Below are positions 31,133-38,234 of a stretch of 46,071 bases of DNA, piece by piece (within the stretch, counting starts at the first letter, position 1; each line of letters opens with the position of its first letter). A program made the position numbers and the translations under genes. The DNA comes from a virus: the IMG/VR virus record IMGVR_UViG_3300050821_017459, positions 1-46,071 of that record; one strand, written 5' to 3'. The notes under the pieces were generated by a model, which saw nothing but the letters and a program-made list of their open reading frames with translations, did not search any database and was not told the DNA's origin.

Positions 31133-31228
31133 TTATTTTGCCGCCCACTGAAGAAGTAACAGCACGAAACCGATGATCGCCGCCATGCCCACGATGCCTT
31201 CTACCCACTCACGAACCTTTTTCCACAT
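31133..31228 (-). CDS. 31-residue single-span membrane peptide
   Basis: ATG at 31228 opens MWKKVREWVEGIVGMAAIIG, followed by FVLLLLQWAAK and TAA. A charged amphipathic head and one hydrophobic span give a typical small membrane protein. The leader ACAAACCAACAAACAAAGAG is the CAA-rich type and also offers a weak AGAG site. No holin is seen elsewhere in the window, so a lysis-related role is one possibility. Confidence 0.5.
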   Translation of the reverse strand: MWKKVREWVEGIVGMAAIIGFVLLLLQWAAK

Positions 31229-31277
31229 CTCTTTGTTTGTTGGTTTGTTTCGGCCTTTTGATTCTGTCGCGCTGGCG

Positions 31278-31400
31278 CTAGGGCATCACTGGAGCGAGCA
31301 AGGCCGGTATCCGCCGGGTTAAAGCTTTCTCCGTGCGTTTTTTGAAAATGAGTTTCGCCTCTCCATGCCCATTTGCGTTCGTGATGTTGTTCCCTAGCAT
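31278..31400 (-). CDS. Possible 40-residue small protein
   Basis: ATG at 31400 opens a frame reading MLGNNITNANGHGEAKLIFK, then basic (KRTEKALTRRIPALL), ending at 31278. Residue choice is protein-like, but there is no Shine-Dalgarno sequence and no homology clue. It fills part of an otherwise gene-free 330-nt stretch (31229-31560). Confidence 0.3.
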   Translation of the reverse strand: MLGNNITNANGHGEAKLIFKKRTEKALTRRIPALLAPVMP

Positions 31401-31439
31401 CAGCGAACCAGATTCGGAATACGGGGGAGTGTTGGAAGC

Positions 31440-31514
31440 TTAACGGGATGGTACCAGCCGAAACCGATGCGTCCTTCCAATGTCTTGCGAAATCACTTCC
31501 GCTCCCCCATTCAT
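31440..31514 (-). CDS. Possible 24-residue leader peptide
   Basis: ATG at 31514, 12 nt from the -10-like TATACT of the promoter at 31527-31554, opens MNGGAEVISQDIGRTHRFRL and stops at 31440. Its only support is position relative to that promoter. Confidence 0.25.
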   Translation of the reverse strand: MNGGAEVISQDIGRTHRFRLVPSR

Positions 31515-31526
31515 CCGATATTTAGA

Positions 31527-31763
31527 AGTATACGGATTTCCCAACTTACCGCAAGTCGAGTTATGCACAGGCCGCAAGTCGCTTTTTCTCAGCCAGTTTT
31601 GCAATCCTTCCGGCGGCCATGACCTTGCCGTGTGCTGATTTCTCTTCCTTGGTCTTATCTTTCCAGCGGCGCTTTGCCAATGCTCTCATACCCTCCCTGA
31701 TCAGTTTGTCTTGTATCTTGCTCATTGAGCGAATACTACCATTCTTGCCAATTACCGCAAGTC
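31527..31763 (-). promoter_or_regulatory. Duplicated early promoters with a shared 12-bp element
   Basis: On the minus strand GACTTGCGGTAA occurs twice, at 31763-31752 and 31557-31546. In both copies TTGCGG is followed after 16 nt by a -10-like hexamer (TAGTAT at 31738-31733; TATACT at 31532-31527). The first serves the 54-residue gene, whose ATG lies 7 nt after TAGTAT. The second faces the rest of the leftward early region. The common element may be a -35 region, an activator site or a repressor operator. Confidence 0.55.
31561..31725 (-). CDS. 54-residue basic small protein
   Basis: ATG at 31725 opens MSKIQDKLIREGMRALAKRR, then WKDKTKEEKSAHGKVMAAGR, ending with TAA at 31561. The composition is strongly basic and helical, similar to small ARKRWK-type acidobacterial or phage peptides. 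TAGTAT lies 7 nt upstream, suggesting leaderless translation. Its place as first gene of the leftward early transcript makes a regulatory or DNA-binding role plausible. Confidence 0.5.
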   Translation of the reverse strand: MSKIQDKLIREGMRALAKRRWKDKTKEEKSAHGKVMAAGRIAKLAEKKRLAACA

Positions 31764-31809
31764 ATTTCTATACACATAAAAGATTCATTCGCACGATTCG
31801 CACACCGTC

Positions 31810-31865
31810 TTGATTTCTTGGTTATCCGACTTACGATTAGGTGAGCACCGAAAAGGAGGTGACTC
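31810..31865 (+). promoter_or_regulatory. Promoter and strong Shine-Dalgarno of the primase gene
   Basis: TTGATT (31810-31815), a 16-nt spacer and TACGAT (31832-31837) form a plausible sigma-70-like promoter. It reads divergently from the leftward early promoter 70 nt away. AAGGAGGTG a few nt before the ATG at 31866 is the strongest ribosome-binding site in the element. Confidence 0.45.
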
Positions 31866-32792
31866 ATGGAACGAACGAAGATAGATTTCGCAGCGCTCAA
31901 GTCGGGAATCGCCATTGATGCGGTTCTCACCCATTACGGCGTGCAAACCAAGAAACGGAACTCTCAGTACCTCGTCGCGGAATGTCCCCTGCCTTCACAC
32001 ACTTCAAAGGAATCCCCTCTTTCTTTCGCCATCAACGTCGAGAAGAACCTGTGGACCTGCCACAGCGACTCATGCAAGAAAGCTTCCGGCATGAAGGGCG
32101 GCGACGTGATTGACCTCGTGTGCCTTATCGAAGGGACGAAGCTCCCGCTCGAAGGCGCGCGGCGGCTCGTCGAGTGGTTTCCGCATCTGACTGGCAACGG
32201 CGGCGAAGCGAGGCCTGCCGGTATTCCCCTTATCGAAAAAAATAAGCCCCTCGCCTTCACGCTGAAGGACGTGAATCCCGAGCATCCGATGATCCAGTCC
32301 CGCGGCATCGCCGTTGCGACCGCCAAAGAGTTCGGCGTTGGCTTCTTCCCCGGCAAAGGCTCGATGGCCGGCCGCATCGTGTTCCCGCTCTACGAACAGT
32401 TGCGCTCGAACGGCGATGGCACTTCGCAAGTGGCGCTCGTCGGTTACGCTGGCCGGCTCGTGGCTGAACCAACGGCGGAGAATCCCAAATGGAAACTCCC
32501 GCCGGTCCATAAGAGCTTCCTGTACGGATTGGAGAAGACGTGGAATCCGGGAAAGCTTCTGATCCTGGCTGAGAGTTTCTGGGCGCCCTTGTACTACTGG
32601 GAGCGCGGCGCCCAATGCGCTTCGCTCATGGGCAAGGCGCTCACGGAAGGGCAGGAGAAACAGCTCGAACGCTTCCACGACATTTGCGTGGCGCTGGACA
32701 ACGACGAAGCAGGCCGTGAGGCTGCTGAAAAGATTTGTGCGCGCCTCAAAATGCGCCACAGGGTTATGCGGGCATTTCTGATGGAGGGCTGA
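31866..32792 (+). CDS. DnaG-type primase fragment: CHC2 zinc finger plus TOPRIM
   Basis: A 308-residue product with a CHC2 zinc finger (Cys40, His45, Cys65, Cys70; CHSDSCKKASGMKGGDVIDL). A middle segment MIQSRGIAVATAKEFGVGFF and a TOPRIM-like domain (LLILAESFWAPLYYWERGAQ with Glu236; CVALDNDEAGREAAEKI with Asp278 and Asp280) follow. It lacks a helicase domain and is shorter than cellular DnaG, as in phage and plasmid primases. It is the only major plus-strand gene in the core, with its own promoter, so primase expression can be controlled separately. Confidence 0.78.
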   Translation: MERTKIDFAALKSGIAIDAVLTHYGVQTKKRNSQYLVAECPLPSHTSKESPLSFAINVEKNLWTCHSDSCKKASGMKGGDVIDLVCLIEGTKLPLEGARRLVEWFPHLTGNGGEARPAGIPLIEKNKPLAFTLKDVNPEHPMIQSRGIAVATAKEFGVGFFPGKGSMAGRIVFPLYEQLRSNGDGTSQVALVGYAGRLVAEPTAENPKWKLPPVHKSFLYGLEKTWNPGKLLILAESFWAPLYYWERGAQCASLMGKALTEGQEKQLERFHDICVALDNDEAGREAAEKICARLKMRHRVMRAFLMEG

Positions 32793-32817
32793 TAAAGAGA
32801 GATCGAGACGCAGATGC

Positions 32818-33030
32818 TTATTCGCTTGGATCTGGAGGTTTAGGGCAGGTTTTAACCGTGTGACCTTCTGCTCCACAGCGCCCGCAGGCTTTCGGCTTGC
32901 GGGTTTTTATTTCACCGGCGACGACGTCGTATGATAACGAGGCCAGCTTACTGTTGATCAGAATCCGTTCGGCGAGAAGCAGGTCAATCGCCTGCTTCCG
33001 CAATTGTTCGGCTTGTTCTAGGATTGTCAT
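32818..33030 (-). CDS. Zinc-knuckle protein
   Basis: From ATG at 33030 the product is 70 residues (MTILEQAEQLRKQAIDLLLA...), a helical region followed by CGRCGAEGHTVKTC. That is a CX2CX4HX4C zinc knuckle, usually binding single-stranded nucleic acid. AAGGA is 6 nt from this ATG, preferred over an upstream ATG at 33066. It lies between the primase gene (convergent) and a coiled-coil gene. Confidence 0.65.
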   Translation of the reverse strand: MTILEQAEQLRKQAIDLLLAERILINSKLASLSYDVVAGEIKTRKPKACGRCGAEGHTVKTCPKPPDPSE

Positions 33031-33075
33031 AAAAGTCCTTGCGCTGTGTGAGGACGGAGCAGGCAACGGGGTTAG

Positions 33076-33582
33076 TTAGTGTACCGTCGCTTCAAAGTTA
33101 AGAAACGGTTCGATGATCTTTACCGCTTCTTCCGCCGTTTCTACCGTCATGAGCTTCAGCCGGGCCGCTTCAAATGGCTTGGCAAGCGCTTCTTCCTTGG
33201 AACCCAGTGCTTTATCAAGGCTTCGTCTCAACGATTCCTTCAGGCCATCAGGCGCGTTGTCGCTCAATCCGACGGTTCCATCATTCGCAAGCTCGAATCC
33301 AAGAATGGCTAGAGTTTCCTCACTCTGCGAAACCGCGGATTTCGCTTTGTTGAGTTCGCGTTCGGCCTTCTCTTCAGCAAGCCTGAGCTTATGGATTTCG
33401 TCAAGTGAAGATTTCGCGCCTTCCTTCTGAATAAAATCCCTGATATACGTATCCGTCAAAACCGCACAAGCGTCCTCGTAATCGCGCTTCGCTCTACACC
33501 AAATATCGCAGTTGTAGCCTGTGCCCATCATCTCCAACAGCTCCTTACGTCGGGGCTGTGTCAATCGTAAAGTGTCTTTCAT
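33076..33582 (-). CDS. Coiled-coil protein, function unknown
   Basis: A 168-residue helical product; the central coiled coil is IHKLRLAEEKAERELNKAKS and the C-terminal helix is EAARLKLMTVETAEEAVKII. N-terminal Cys residues (GYNCDIWCRAKRDYEDACAV) may be structural. It sits between the zinc-knuckle gene and the coupling ATPases. The leader CCTAAACAACAATG lacks a Shine-Dalgarno sequence. Confidence 0.45.
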   Translation of the reverse strand: MKDTLRLTQPRRKELLEMMGTGYNCDIWCRAKRDYEDACAVLTDTYIRDFIQKEGAKSSLDEIHKLRLAEEKAERELNKAKSAVSQSEETLAILGFELANDGTVGLSDNAPDGLKESLRRSLDKALGSKEEALAKPFEAARLKLMTVETAEEAVKIIEPFLNFEATVH

Positions 33583-33711
33583 TGTTGTTTAGGTTAATGG
33601 TTTATTGGCCCGATACCATTCCGCCCTCGCCACAGTCGCAAGACCATAATGGCAGAAAATGTCCACACGGCAGCAGTTCAAGATACGCAGATTACGCAGC
33701 CAAGGATTCTC

Positions 33712-34974
33712 TTAGGGATGGGAGGCAAGGAACTTCATGATCTTCGCCTCGGCTGCTTTCCGGTCGGTTCCCCAACGCTCCAGCGAGTGCTTTATGAGCT
33801 TCGTTGGCTTCGCCTCATCGCCCCGGCGTGCGATCGGTGGCGCTGCACGTACCTTGCGGACAATGGGCACGAACTGCGGCTCCTTGTCTTCGTCGCTGAT
33901 GTTTTCGAAGCTGCGAAGGTAAAAGCGGTATTTCGGAAGATCGGTGATATTCGCGGCGATGTCGTGGCCCCAGTTCTTTGCCATGATTTCTGCGTCTTCT
34001 CCCGAGCCATTGAAGATAATCTGGTTCCCGCAGTTCGAAAGGATGTCCCGAGCGAACGGGAGTTGGTGAAGGCCCTGCATAACTGGGACAACGCTGATTC
34101 CATATTTCCGGCCCTCAGCCAGGAGCGAGCTGAACCGTCCGCCATGGACGAAGTTCGGAGCCTCATCCACCACCAACAGGAACGGTGGCCTATCCTTTTG
34201 CCGTTCTCGCCGTAGGGCAGCGATGGATATCATGGAGACGATCAACGAGCCGATGATCTGCGCGATCTCCTCGCCGAGGCGTCCTTTCGACAGGCGGCAG
34301 ACCATGACCTTGTGGCCGTTCATGATATCGAGGAAATCGAGGGATTTGTCCTGTCCGATGATAGGAAGGATCGAGGGGCGCATCAACTTCCCTACTTTGT
34401 TGATCGGCGGGCTGAACTTTGCCATCTGGTCGCGCTCCTGGAGTTTCTCGTCATACTGCTCGCGGAACATTTTGAGAAGGGGGTTGTCGGTTTCCGCCAG
34501 TACCGTTTTCCGAAACTGGCCATCTGCTAGAAACCGGAAAACGTGGACCGGAGACGGATGTTTGAACTTTGCGCATACGGCGTCGATGGCATTGATGGTG
34601 ACGCGCGCCGACTCGTCGCCCCAAGCGGTTCCGGCAAGCGCTTTATTGATGGTGAAAAACGTCTCCTTGGCAAGTTCCAACTCCTCAGGTGTGTCGAAGT
34701 TGAAGGGGTTGAGCGGAATGGAGCTCTTGGCATCTGGATCAAGATAGATGAAATCCCACAGCCGGGACTTTGGGAACATGGTAGTCGTGAGGTCGGCAAG
34801 GTCGCCGTGGGGATCAATCAGCCCCGCGCCCCCGCCTTCCCTCACATGATCGAAGAATAGGTTGGCGAGGATGGTGGATTTTCCCATGCCACTACCCCCG
34901 ACTATGCAGGTATGTTTGGTGAGATCTATGTAGACGGGCTTGCCCGTCGCATCGTCATCGCCGATGTACGTCAT
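33712..34974 (-). CDS. TraG/HerA-like coupling ATPase (type IV secretion-type)
   Basis: A 420-residue ATPase without membrane segments: Walker A IVGGSGMGKST (residues about 24-34), AGLIDPHGDLADL, IPLNPFNF, and Walker B FLLVVDEAPNF (265-275), then VVPVMQGLHQL and GNQIIFNGSGEDAE. The DPHGDL and VVDEAPNF signatures are those of conjugative DNA-transfer/DUF87-type ATPases. A second, membrane-anchored ATPase of the same class lies upstream (35696-37798), with a replication-relaxation-like gene between. Together they look like a mobilization module rather than normal phage genes. Confidence 0.78.
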   Translation of the reverse strand: MTYIGDDDATGKPVYIDLTKHTCIVGGSGMGKSTILANLFFDHVREGGGAGLIDPHGDLADLTTTMFPKSRLWDFIYLDPDAKSSIPLNPFNFDTPEELELAKETFFTINKALAGTAWGDESARVTINAIDAVCAKFKHPSPVHVFRFLADGQFRKTVLAETDNPLLKMFREQYDEKLQERDQMAKFSPPINKVGKLMRPSILPIIGQDKSLDFLDIMNGHKVMVCRLSKGRLGEEIAQIIGSLIVSMISIAALRRERQKDRPPFLLVVDEAPNFVHGGRFSSLLAEGRKYGISVVPVMQGLHQLPFARDILSNCGNQIIFNGSGEDAEIMAKNWGHDIAANITDLPKYRFYLRSFENISDEDKEPQFVPIVRKVRAAPPIARRGDEAKPTKLIKHSLERWGTDRKAAEAKIMKFLASHP

Positions 34975-34994
34975 GGGGGGAAGGAAAGGCCGCC

Positions 34995-35043
34995 AACCCG
35001 CCTCCCATCCGAAACGCGGATCACGCGCTGAGGGAGGTGGGTT
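34995..35043 (-). terminator. 12-bp-stem hairpin between coupling ATPase genes
   Basis: AACCCGCCTCCC (34995-35006) pairs with GGGAGGTGGGTT (35032-35043), with one G-U. The loop contains a smaller stem ATCCG/CGGAT. It fills the 123-nt gap between the replication-relaxation-like gene and the downstream ATPase gene. Attenuator or processing site; there is no long T-run. Confidence 0.5.
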
Positions 35044-35097
35044 CTCGGTGTTGCAGGGGTTCTGCCCGCTGCCCCGCCCGTAGGCGATTACTTTGAA

Positions 35098-35871
35098 TTA
35101 TAGGTCGAGGAAGGAAAAAGTGTCGCCCTTGGGTGTGCGGAAGTCGGCCAGGAGATTTGCTTTCGTGCCAAGCCAGAACATACGGTGGTTCAGATCGGGC
35201 TGCATTGCTTTGACGAGATTGTCACGGGTTTCAATGGTCTTCTTGAAAAGTACGACGCGGTAGGTCTTGAAGCCCCACTGCTCCTCGCACTCGGCGGAGT
35301 TGTAGTACTGATAGAAGTGTTCCAATTTCCGCGTGACGCTATACTTGCCGTCCTTCATATTGCCGAGCTTCGCACGCTCGAATTCAAGAAAGAAGTGGTT
35401 GGTATTCTTGGCCTCCCGACGGAGATCTGTTATGGAGAAATACGCATCGGGGTCGATAAAATGCTTGAGGTCATGCTGCCGCCACTTGAGGCTCAAGCTG
35501 TGTCGGTCACAAAGATCCTGGAGAGCAATGTGGAATAGGGAGATTTCTAGCTCGTGGTCCAAGGTGCGGTCAGAGTGCTCATCGAAGGTCTTGCCTCCGT
35601 ACTCTGCAACAGCCCTATCAGTGAGGCCACATGCATAGCTGACCCCATCGGTTTGAAGATCAAGGTATTTCAGACGCCGGACAAGATTGAGCTCATCAAG
35701 TAGCTTCAGGCTCCGGTTTATCGTTCTGATGTCGTTTCGGTTCGGCGCCCTTTTTCGGATTAGCCGAGCCAGGTCCTTGCTCCGGAGGACGAAATGGCTC
35801 GCTAGAACCTGAAGCACTGCCCGCATCGTGCGGCGTGGGGGAAGTGGTTGGTTGCGGTTCCGGTTTGGCAT
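35098..35871 (-). CDS. Replication-relaxation family winged-helix protein
   Basis: A 257-residue protein. The N-terminal winged helix is VLQVLASHFVLRSKDLARLI, then NRSLKLLDELNLVRRLKY; next come ACGLTDRAVAEYGGK and ELEISLFHIALQDLCDRHSL. The C-terminal domain has HFFLEFERAKLGNMKDGKYS followed by KLEHFYQYYN. This matches replication-relaxation (MobC-like/relaxosome-associated) proteins found beside coupling ATPases on plasmids and integrative elements. Its first 176 nt overlap the 3' end of the larger ATPase gene in another frame; the winged helix needs the early start, so the overlap seems real. Confidence 0.72.
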   Translation of the reverse strand: MPNRNRNQPLPPRRTMRAVLQVLASHFVLRSKDLARLIRKRAPNRNDIRTINRSLKLLDELNLVRRLKYLDLQTDGVSYACGLTDRAVAEYGGKTFDEHSDRTLDHELEISLFHIALQDLCDRHSLSLKWRQHDLKHFIDPDAYFSITDLRREAKNTNHFFLEFERAKLGNMKDGKYSVTRKLEHFYQYYNSAECEEQWGFKTYRVVLFKKTIETRDNLVKAMQPDLNHRMFWLGTKANLLADFRTPKGDTFSFLDL

Positions 35872-37798
35872 TACCTGAATTATCGGGATTTTGCACAGAT
35901 TTGCAACCGTACAATTCCAACGTGCGTTTCTTGATGAAATCTGCGTGACTGATCGGTGATTCGCCTAGTTCCTGCCACGTGCCCGTCAGCACCCTGCGTA
36001 TAGGTTCGGTAGGTTTGCGATGGATGGCGTGGAACTTTTCAAGTCGGGTCAGTTCGAGGACATCGAAGTCCTTGAGGACATCCTGCTCTGACATGAACAT
36101 GTCCGAGGGTATACCAGCGCGGGAGACGCCCCGCTCCTTAAGTGCATCGACCTTATCCTTCTGCCACGAGCGGAGGCCAGAATGGGCGAAGCGGTTCGCG
36201 TCGTTTGATTGGAGCCGGAAGAGGAACATGTTACCAACGCCCAGAAGGCCTTGAAAGATGTCGTCGTTGATCTGGTCAAACCATTGGTTCGCCAGTGTGA
36301 GGCACAGTTTGTACTTCCGCGCCTGCGAGAGGATCGTTTTGAAGTCCGAAGAGACCTGGCACTCGGGGAACTCATCGACGTAGAGCATGTGAAAAGTCCG
36401 CGTGGACTCGTCTTCGTTGTCGGCCTGGCTGAGCGCGGCCTGGAGCAACTTTGCGATGATCAAAGCTGAAACGATTGTGCGGTTTTCCTTTTGGCTCCCT
36501 TTCAGGTTGACGAGCAAGATCTTTTTTTTGAAAAAGACATCGGATATTTTGAGAGCCGGATTCCTGCTGCCGAATATCGTCCTGAGGCTCGGGTTCCAGA
36601 TGAGGGGGGTTAGGGTCCGTATGATCGGAAGCGTGTCCTGAGGACTGAGCTTCATGCGACGCCAACGGAGTTTTAACTCCGGGGAAATCGATGGCTGGCT
36701 GAGGATCTCCTCGCGACGGAGATCGTGTTGAAGGAAGTCATGGATGTCTAGGAAGCTGACATCTTTCGCGTCCAGAAGAGTGTACAGGAGTGGGATCAGC
36801 ACGCTCTCCATCACCTTGCCGACATGGCTTCCGGTGCGCTCCGAGAACGTATTGAACAGGGCGAGGATGTCAGCGACTATCGTTTCCTTTTCCTCAGGGT
36901 TGGACCAACCGAGGAAATCAATCGGAACGGGATTCTTGAGGTCGATATAGATCGTGTCTGCGGCCCGCTCCGGGGGTATCCAGTGGATGATTTTGGAGAC
37001 CAGGTCTCCGGCCGGATCGATGATGGTCACGCCTCGCTTTGGGTCCCTGCAAGCGTGACGGAGTTCCGCCAAATCTTCCGAGGGAGTTTCCGGCTTGAAG
37101 TCCAGGCCCTGGCAAATGTCGTTGATTGCGAGGCGCAGCATGAACATGCTTTTCCCTTGGCCGGATACGCCTGGCATCCAGATATGGTGGGTGCGCTCTT
37201 CGTCGGATAGGCGTTTTACTTCAGACCATCGGCTGTGCTCTTCGGCTTTACTCAACAGAGGCTTCTCCTTCGGACGGGCGGCGATTGCCTTCCATTGTTC
37301 ATGCTCCTCCCTCGATTTCTTGAGTTCAGTAGTGCGAATCTCAGCCTGCTGAAGCTCGTGCAGGCGCTTGGAATACTTAGAGTGTTTGTCGCTGGTTTCG
37401 ACAGCTTGCCAGCCGCTATACATGGTGGCGATGACCGCCAATCCTAATAGAAGGTTAGGTGGCCGGACGGGCCGGAGGCCTACGGTGATTGCCGCATAGA
37501 TCCCGATGATCCCGAATGCCGCGGCAACCACCATCCAGAGGGTTTTCTTGTGGCAAAACTCTTCTGCGAGGGTACGATATTCCGGTATATCATGAGGCAC
37601 AATCCGTGCCATGATCGGAGTTGCCAACCGGAGGACTTCCTCCTGGGGTACTCCTATCGCGATCATTTCATTTAGTTGCTTCCGCTGGAGTTCCCACTTG
37701 CGATTTTCCCACTTAGGCCATAATGAATGGTTCGTCCAATAGGCGAGGAGTGCGCCAACGGTAGCGGATACGAGGACGATGATAATGGTCACGAGCAT
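35696..37798 (-). CDS. Membrane-anchored VirD4/TraG-like coupling ATPase
   Basis: A 700-residue product with hydrophobic segments at about 3-20, 87-105 and 115-129, then a helical linker. The ATPase has Walker A MPGVSGQGKSMFM (210-217), DPAGDLVSKI, and Walker B HMLYVDEFPECQ (472-477), then TILSQARKYKLCLTLANQWF, the TraG/VirD4 sensor-type motif. The C-terminal 65 residues are Pro/Gly/Ser-rich (EPQPTTSPTPHDAGSASGSS) and are encoded by DNA shared with the next gene. Such proteins deliver DNA-protein complexes to type IV secretion channels. No channel genes (VirB4, VirB6 and so on) appear in the window. Confidence 0.78.
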   Translation of the reverse strand: MLVTIIIVLVSATVGALLAYWTNHSLWPKWENRKWELQRKQLNEMIAIGVPQEEVLRLATPIMARIVPHDIPEYRTLAEEFCHKKTLWMVVAAAFGIIGIYAAITVGLRPVRPPNLLLGLAVIATMYSGWQAVETSDKHSKYSKRLHELQQAEIRTTELKKSREEHEQWKAIAARPKEKPLLSKAEEHSRWSEVKRLSDEERTHHIWMPGVSGQGKSMFMLRLAINDICQGLDFKPETPSEDLAELRHACRDPKRGVTIIDPAGDLVSKIIHWIPPERAADTIYIDLKNPVPIDFLGWSNPEEKETIVADILALFNTFSERTGSHVGKVMESVLIPLLYTLLDAKDVSFLDIHDFLQHDLRREEILSQPSISPELKLRWRRMKLSPQDTLPIIRTLTPLIWNPSLRTIFGSRNPALKISDVFFKKKILLVNLKGSQKENRTIVSALIIAKLLQAALSQADNEDESTRTFHMLYVDEFPECQVSSDFKTILSQARKYKLCLTLANQWFDQINDDIFQGLLGVGNMFLFRLQSNDANRFAHSGLRSWQKDKVDALKERGVSRAGIPSDMFMSEQDVLKDFDVLELTRLEKFHAIHRKPTEPIRRVLTGTWQELGESPISHADFIKKRTLELYGCKSVQNPDNSGNAKPEPQPTTSPTPHDAGSASGSSEPFRPPEQGPGSANPKKGAEPKRHQNDKPEPEAT

Positions 37799-37832
37799 GG
37801 GGGCCGCCGAGCGGCGTTTAACACCGGCAATC

Positions 37833-37984
37833 GCCGCCCGTCCTCACGATAGTGACCCGGTAGGGCGAGCGCAGCGACGGGCAATCTTCGTCGCGATAGC
37901 GCCCGATAGGGTCTTCTCACGCTGACTGGTAAGGAAGCTGAAGAAGAACGAAGATTGCCCGTCGCTAGACGAGGGACGGGCGGC
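37833..37984. repeat. Nested inverted repeats, candidate oriT or replication origin
   Basis: Inner 19-bp arms at 37873-37891 and 37948-37966 are perfect reverse complements (CGACGGGCAATCTTCGT core). Outer arms GCCGCCCGTCCTC (37833-37845) and GAGGGACGGGCGGC (37971-37984) match apart from one extra base. Outside lie direct repeats CACCGGCAA (37822, 37986). Between the arms is a degenerate direct repeat CGATAGTGACCCGGTAGGG / CGATAGCGCCCGATAGGG (37847, 37894). The region is noncoding, immediately upstream of the large coupling ATPase gene. Confidence 0.6.
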
Positions 37985-38089
37985 GCACCGGCAAACCTTG
38001 CTAAAGCAACGGAAATACTGGGGTAAATAGGATACGTGGAAGCTCGGCGCGATTTTTCTTGAGTACTAATCGGGGGTAGCCGTGGGTAC

Positions 38090-38234
38090 TTGAGCAAAAT
38101 GGCACCGAAGCGGTATTATAAAGCACCTCTTGCCTTAATGGGCAAGGGGGGCGCACTCATGATCCCGCATGGCGGGTACCAGGGTGCGGCTTCTCGTTTT
38201 CTTCCCGTAAGGGAAGGGGAATTCAGGAGGTTAC
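38090..38234 (+). ncRNA. Structured 5' leader of the excisionase-like gene (candidate cis-regulatory RNA)
   Basis: A promoter-like TTGAGC (38090) and TATTAT (38114-38119), 18 nt apart, would start transcription near 38126. The leader then holds three stems. First is a 9-bp stem CCTCTTGCC/GGCAAGGGG (38126-38149). Next is CGCAC/GTGCG (38152-38156 with 38184-38188) enclosing CCCGC/GCGGG (38164-38176). Last is CTTCCC/GGGAAG closed by a GTAA (GNRA-type) tetraloop (38201-38216). AGGAGGT precedes the ATG at 38235. I do not recognise a known riboswitch class. Confidence 0.45.

Noticed and set aside
32070-32876. 268-codon minus-strand open frame over the primase gene
   Set aside because: The primase on the plus strand has clear zinc-finger and TOPRIM motifs and a strong ribosome site; the reverse frame has neither.
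37789-38097. 102-codon minus-strand frame upstream of the coupling ATPase
   Set aside because: It covers the nested inverted repeats, is rich in Pro/Arg/Ser without domain character, and overlaps the ATPase start; treated as noncoding.
38090-38234. Known riboswitch class (for example c-di-GMP, fluoride, glycine)
   Set aside because: The conserved cores of those classes that I can recall are not present; left as an unclassified structured leader.
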